Positions 5,066-6,956 of a stretch of DNA of 6,956 nt are shown piece by piece. A model generated the notes under the pieces. That model did no database searches and had not been told where the DNA came from. It saw only the letters and a list, made by a program, of their open reading frames with translations. The position numbers were made by a program, and so were the translations under genes. Source of the DNA: Nitrosopumilales archaeon UBA218. GTDB lineage: Archaea > Thermoproteota > Nitrososphaeria > Nitrososphaerales > Nitrosopumilaceae. Where the stretch lies: NCBI GenBank assembly GCA_002499525.1, contig DAMC01000088.1, forward strand, positions 7,249 to 14,204, written 5' to 3'. Position 1 is the stretch's first letter. Each line of letters begins with the position of its first letter.

Positions 5066-6166
5066 ATGAATGTATTACTCATTTTAATTTCATTGGGAAT
5101 TCTATGCTCCTTGATTTCACATTCTGCTAGCGCAGAGGTTTTTGTCCCAAAAAACGAAATCTTGACGTATTTTGACTCAAAGAACATTTACACCGTTGTC
5201 GGCGCAGTCAAAAATACAGAAGATTTTCCAGTCATACCTACCGTTCATCTTAACTTTAATGAAAATGGAGAAAAAACCGTCTATTCGCAAACCCTGCCTA
5301 TTGCCTTTTCCGACAAGGACATCCCATTTAAAATAAAAATTCCAACTATTCTTGACTCCAATGTAATTTTGGAAAACGTCACAGTTGATTTTGAATCACA
5401 GCCTGGTGCAAAAGAGTCAGGAATAACCGTGGTATATGACAGAACAATGACCCAGCATGCCGACGGACATCTGAGTGCAAAAATAACAAACACTGGATCA
5501 CAGACTGAACACAATGTCAAAATCTATGCAACTGTTCATGGTAGCAATAACTCTTTTGTAGATGTGGCACAGAATCTTGAAAAAATCGACAAAATTGAGC
5601 CTGGACAGACTGTGGAGTTTACAATGTATCCTGATCCGATAATTGCAAACAAAGTTCGCTTTTTTAGTTGTTTTGCACTGGGTGATCCGACAGTAGTTCC
5701 GTTATCCGCTATCAAAAATGGAAAAAAATTTGATTTCAGATATGACTCCCCAGCAGCTTCATTCAGAGTTAAGGGATTTGATGACTCGGGAAATTCTCTA
5801 ATGCTTGTAGGAATTAACTCATTTAAAGTGCCGACGTTTGTTAGCTTTGAATTCCCCCCACTATCAGGGAATGAAAAATTTTCAGTACTAATTGATGAAA
5901 AGCCTGTAAAATTCATTCAAAGCAAAGATGAAAACGGAAACTGGCATGTAGCATTCAATATTGCGGAATCCGCAACCAACCAGATTACCATCACTGGATT
6001 TGAAAAGACATCGACAGGAAGAATGCCTATCTTGACTAGAACATCTGGAGAAGTGAATCAGAACCTATCGGACTACTTGCCAATCTACGCAGTAATTGTA
6101 GCAGTTGCAGCTGTCGGATTATTTGCAATCTATCGTAAAAAGACAAAACAACAAAAACAAAACTAG
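5066..6166 (+). CDS. exported, C-terminally membrane-anchored beta-rich protein (FxLYD/CARDB-like)
   Basis: A 366-residue surface protein of unknown function. Residues 1-23 form a signal peptide with likely cleavage after ASA23. Residues about 24-110 and 120-195 are beta-rich; the second region reads like an FxLYD/CARDB-type domain (LSAKITNTGSQTEHNVKIYATV, then IEPGQTVEF at about 177-185), and the first (YTVVGAVKNTEDFPVIP) seems a divergent copy. Residues about 205-330 form a further beta-rich extracellular part. One transmembrane helix lies at about 337-356 (YLPIYAVIVAVAAVGLFAIY), followed by a short basic cytoplasmic tail RKKTKQQKQN. The topology is therefore outside ectodomain, single span and inside tail, as in many archaeal envelope proteins. 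It has its own TATA box and starts 44 nt after the roadblock-like gene, so it need not be in an operon with it. The A-rich codons of the tail may double as a T-tract on the other strand. The domain names are by eye. Confidence 0.85.
   Translation: MNVLLILISLGILCSLISHSASAEVFVPKNEILTYFDSKNIYTVVGAVKNTEDFPVIPTVHLNFNENGEKTVYSQTLPIAFSDKDIPFKIKIPTILDSNVILENVTVDFESQPGAKESGITVVYDRTMTQHADGHLSAKITNTGSQTEHNVKIYATVHGSNNSFVDVAQNLEKIDKIEPGQTVEFTMYPDPIIANKVRFFSCFALGDPTVVPLSAIKNGKKFDFRYDSPAASFRVKGFDDSGNSLMLVGINSFKVPTFVSFEFPPLSGNEKFSVLIDEKPVKFIQSKDENGNWHVAFNIAESATNQITITGFEKTSTGRMPILTRTSGEVNQNLSDYLPIYAVIVAVAAVGLFAIYRKKTKQQKQN
6136..6162 (-). terminator. T-rich tract, possible terminator of the GIY-YIG gene
   Basis: On the minus strand this stretch is T-rich, with runs of 4-5 T (TTTTG, TTTTTG, CTTTTTA). 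It lies about 60 nt past the GIY-YIG stop at 6221 and inside the basic-tail codons of the convergent membrane protein gene. Position and composition fit archaeal poly-T termination. Confidence 0.35.
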
Positions 6167-6196
6167 ACTATCTGAAATAAGTCAAATCGAATCTAT

Positions 6197-6222
6197 ATGG
6201 AAAATCCATTTGTATTTGGATT
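6197..6222. repeat. overlapping small inverted repeats between convergent genes
   Basis: ATGGA-AAA-TCCAT (6197-6209) and AATCCA (6203-6208) with TGGATT (6217-6222) are mutually exclusive hairpins sharing the TCCA segment. They lie in the 54-nt convergent gap, touching the GIY-YIG stop codon. They may help end or stabilise one of the transcripts, or be chance given the short stems. Confidence 0.25.
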
Positions 6223-6508
6223 AACACATACATTTTGGCAACTTACCTTCATGTTTTTGCTGATATTCTTTAATCAGTTGCTCTTTGAGTGATTCCCAAT
6301 TTTTTTGCTCAGAGTACTTGAATCTCTTTGCGTCTTTAGTACAAGAATTTGATATTGAATCCATGATGGATTTTCTTAGGTTATGACTGGCTCCTATGTA
6401 TAGAATTTTCATTGCCGCATGCATCATGAAAACTCCTGAATTTTCAGGCACTCTCTGTACTGTCTCTGGGTTGCAATCCAGCCAATCTGACCAAGTTATT
6501 TCTTCCAT
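6221..6508 (-). CDS. small GIY-YIG-fold protein, probably catalytically degenerate
   Basis: 95 residues from the ATG at 6508. The pattern is that of the GIY-YIG nuclease fold (UvrC N-terminal type): SGVF at 24-27, ILYIGASHNLRKSI at 35-48, then a basic stretch, FKYS, and the helix LKEQLIKEYQ at about 74-83. YIG (37-39) and the NLRK turn are retained, but the first motif is GVF rather than GIY. In a hand alignment to UvrC the catalytic Arg position is S47 and the catalytic Glu position is K75 (E76 is adjacent). This suggests a binding or structural rather than cleaving role, though alignment by eye may be off by one. The C-terminus ends KCMC, and C12 and C56 are also present. A TTG 12 nt upstream (6520) extends the frame, but the ATG sits about 26 nt from the TATA-like box and is preferred. 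It has its own promoter, so is probably separate from the upstream TFB gene. Confidence 0.78.
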   Translation of the reverse strand: MEEITWSDWLDCNPETVQRVPENSGVFMMHAAMKILYIGASHNLRKSIMDSISNSCTKDAKRFKYSEQKNWESLKEQLIKEYQQKHEGKLPKCMC

Positions 6509-6530
6509 ATTTGGATTCAATACCGGTATA

Positions 6531-6538
6531 ACTTAAAC
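6531..6538 (-). promoter_or_regulatory. TATA-like box of the GIY-YIG gene
   Basis: GTTTAAGT on the minus strand is centred about 26 nt upstream of the ATG at 6508, in the 37-nt gap after the TFB stop. It predicts a leaderless mRNA and independent transcription. Confidence 0.5.
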
Positions 6539-6545
6539 TAGAATT

Positions 6546-6956
6546 TTAGCCATCGAGTAATCCTCTGAGGCCAACGCAACGATTTCTAATTGTAACTTCG
6601 GTAACACCTGCAGCAACGGATATGTCTTTCTGGGATCTAATTTCTCCATTTGATACACATGCCAAGTATAGTGCTGCAGCGGCAAGCCCCATAGGGTCTT
6701 TTCCTGCAACCATTCCTATCGTCTTTGCCTTGTTTAGAATTTCCATTGCCTTTCTCTTGGTCTTTTCAGATAGGTTAGCCATGCTTGCAATTCTGGCAAC
6801 ACCTTTGGTCGGATCCGCAACTGGCATTTTAAGGTCTAATTCTTTGTAGATTAATCTGTAACATCTGGCGACATCCTTTCTTCTAATATTGATACTGTCT
6901 GCAACATCGTCAAGTGTCCTTGGGGTTTCAGTGTTCCTGCATGCCGCATAGACACA
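6546..6956 (-). CDS. tfb: transcription initiation factor IIB (TFB), C-terminal part, 5' end outside window
   Basis: The frame is open from the window edge to the stop at 6546, giving 136 residues of an archaeal TFB (full length about 300). TFB binds TBP-TATA-BRE DNA and recruits RNA polymerase. Residues 1-43 are the end of the first cyclin-like repeat: YAACRNTETPRTLDDVAD, then INIRRKDVARCYRLIYKEL, a hallmark TFB signature. Residues about 46-136 are the second cyclin-like repeat (VARIASMANLSEKTKRKA, GLAAAALYLAC, SQKDISVAAGVTEVTIRNR). The zinc ribbon, B-finger and start of the first repeat are missing only because the window ends. An internal ATG at 6827 is not the start, since conserved TFB sequence continues upstream. 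Ammonia-oxidising archaea carry several TFB paralogues; which one this is cannot be told. Confidence 0.95.
   Translation of the reverse strand, partial: CVYAACRNTETPRTLDDVADSINIRRKDVARCYRLIYKELDLKMPVADPTKGVARIASMANLSEKTKRKAMEILNKAKTIGMVAGKDPMGLAAAALYLACVSNGEIRSQKDISVAAGVTEVTIRNRCVGLRGLLDG

Noticed and set aside
5536..5916. Minus-strand frame of 126 residues inside the membrane-anchored protein gene
   Set aside because: Fully antisense to a gene with signal peptide and membrane anchor; no recognisable domain or start signal.
6546..6827. A 93-residue protein starting at the ATG at 6827
   Set aside because: Conserved TFB sequence continues in frame to the window edge, so this is only an internal methionine.
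1..6956. CRISPR array, tRNA/rRNA, insertion sequence, phage or defence cassette
   Set aside because: No regularly spaced repeats, cloverleaf, transposase/integrase or defence domain found; gene content and style are uniform and look like core chromosome.

Overview
The window looks like chromosomal DNA of an ammonia-oxidising archaeon (Nitrososphaerota/Thaumarchaeota, probably Nitrosopumilales). The reasons are: an archaeal TFB gene at the right edge; an AT-rich base composition; TATA-like boxes centred about 24-31 nt upstream of most start codons with little or no leader (leaderless mRNAs); exported Ig-like/FN3 surface proteins; and small lineage-type hypothetical proteins. I see no tRNA, rRNA, CRISPR, insertion sequence or phage gene. 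Every intergenic gap is under 100 bp.

Layout, left to right. (1) Bases 89-1648 (+): an exported protein with three fibronectin type III domains and a long Lys/Ala/Gln-rich helical tail. (2) Bases 1748-2533 (+): an alpha/beta hydrolase with a complete Ser-Asp-His triad. (3) Bases 2576-2980 (+): a small phasin-like helical protein fused to a C-terminal AbrB/SpoVT DNA-binding domain. (4) Bases 4591-2977 (-): phaE then phaC, the two subunits of a class III polyhydroxyalkanoate (PHA) synthase. They overlap by 11 nt, and the phaC start is set by a strong internal Shine-Dalgarno. (5) Bases 4662-5021 (+): a small roadblock-like hypothetical protein divergent from phaE. (6) Bases 5066-6166 (+): an exported, C-terminally membrane-anchored beta-rich protein. 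(7) Bases 6508-6221 (-): a small GIY-YIG-fold protein that seems to lack catalytic residues. (8) Bases 6956-6546 (-): the C-terminal 136 residues of a TFB, cut by the window edge.

The coherent system is the PHA storage module. PhaE and PhaC polymerise hydroxyacyl-CoA. The phasin-AbrB protein probably coats granules and/or senses them to control transcription. The adjacent hydrolase is a candidate, unproven, for mobilisation. The phasin-AbrB and phaC genes are convergent with stop codons overlapping by 4 nt, and each has a T-rich terminator-like tract inside the other's last codons. PHA synthase genes are already known in ammonia-oxidising archaea. The less ordinary points are the phasin-AbrB fusion with an inverted repeat around its own TATA box, the interlocked 3' ends, and the degenerate GIY-YIG protein.
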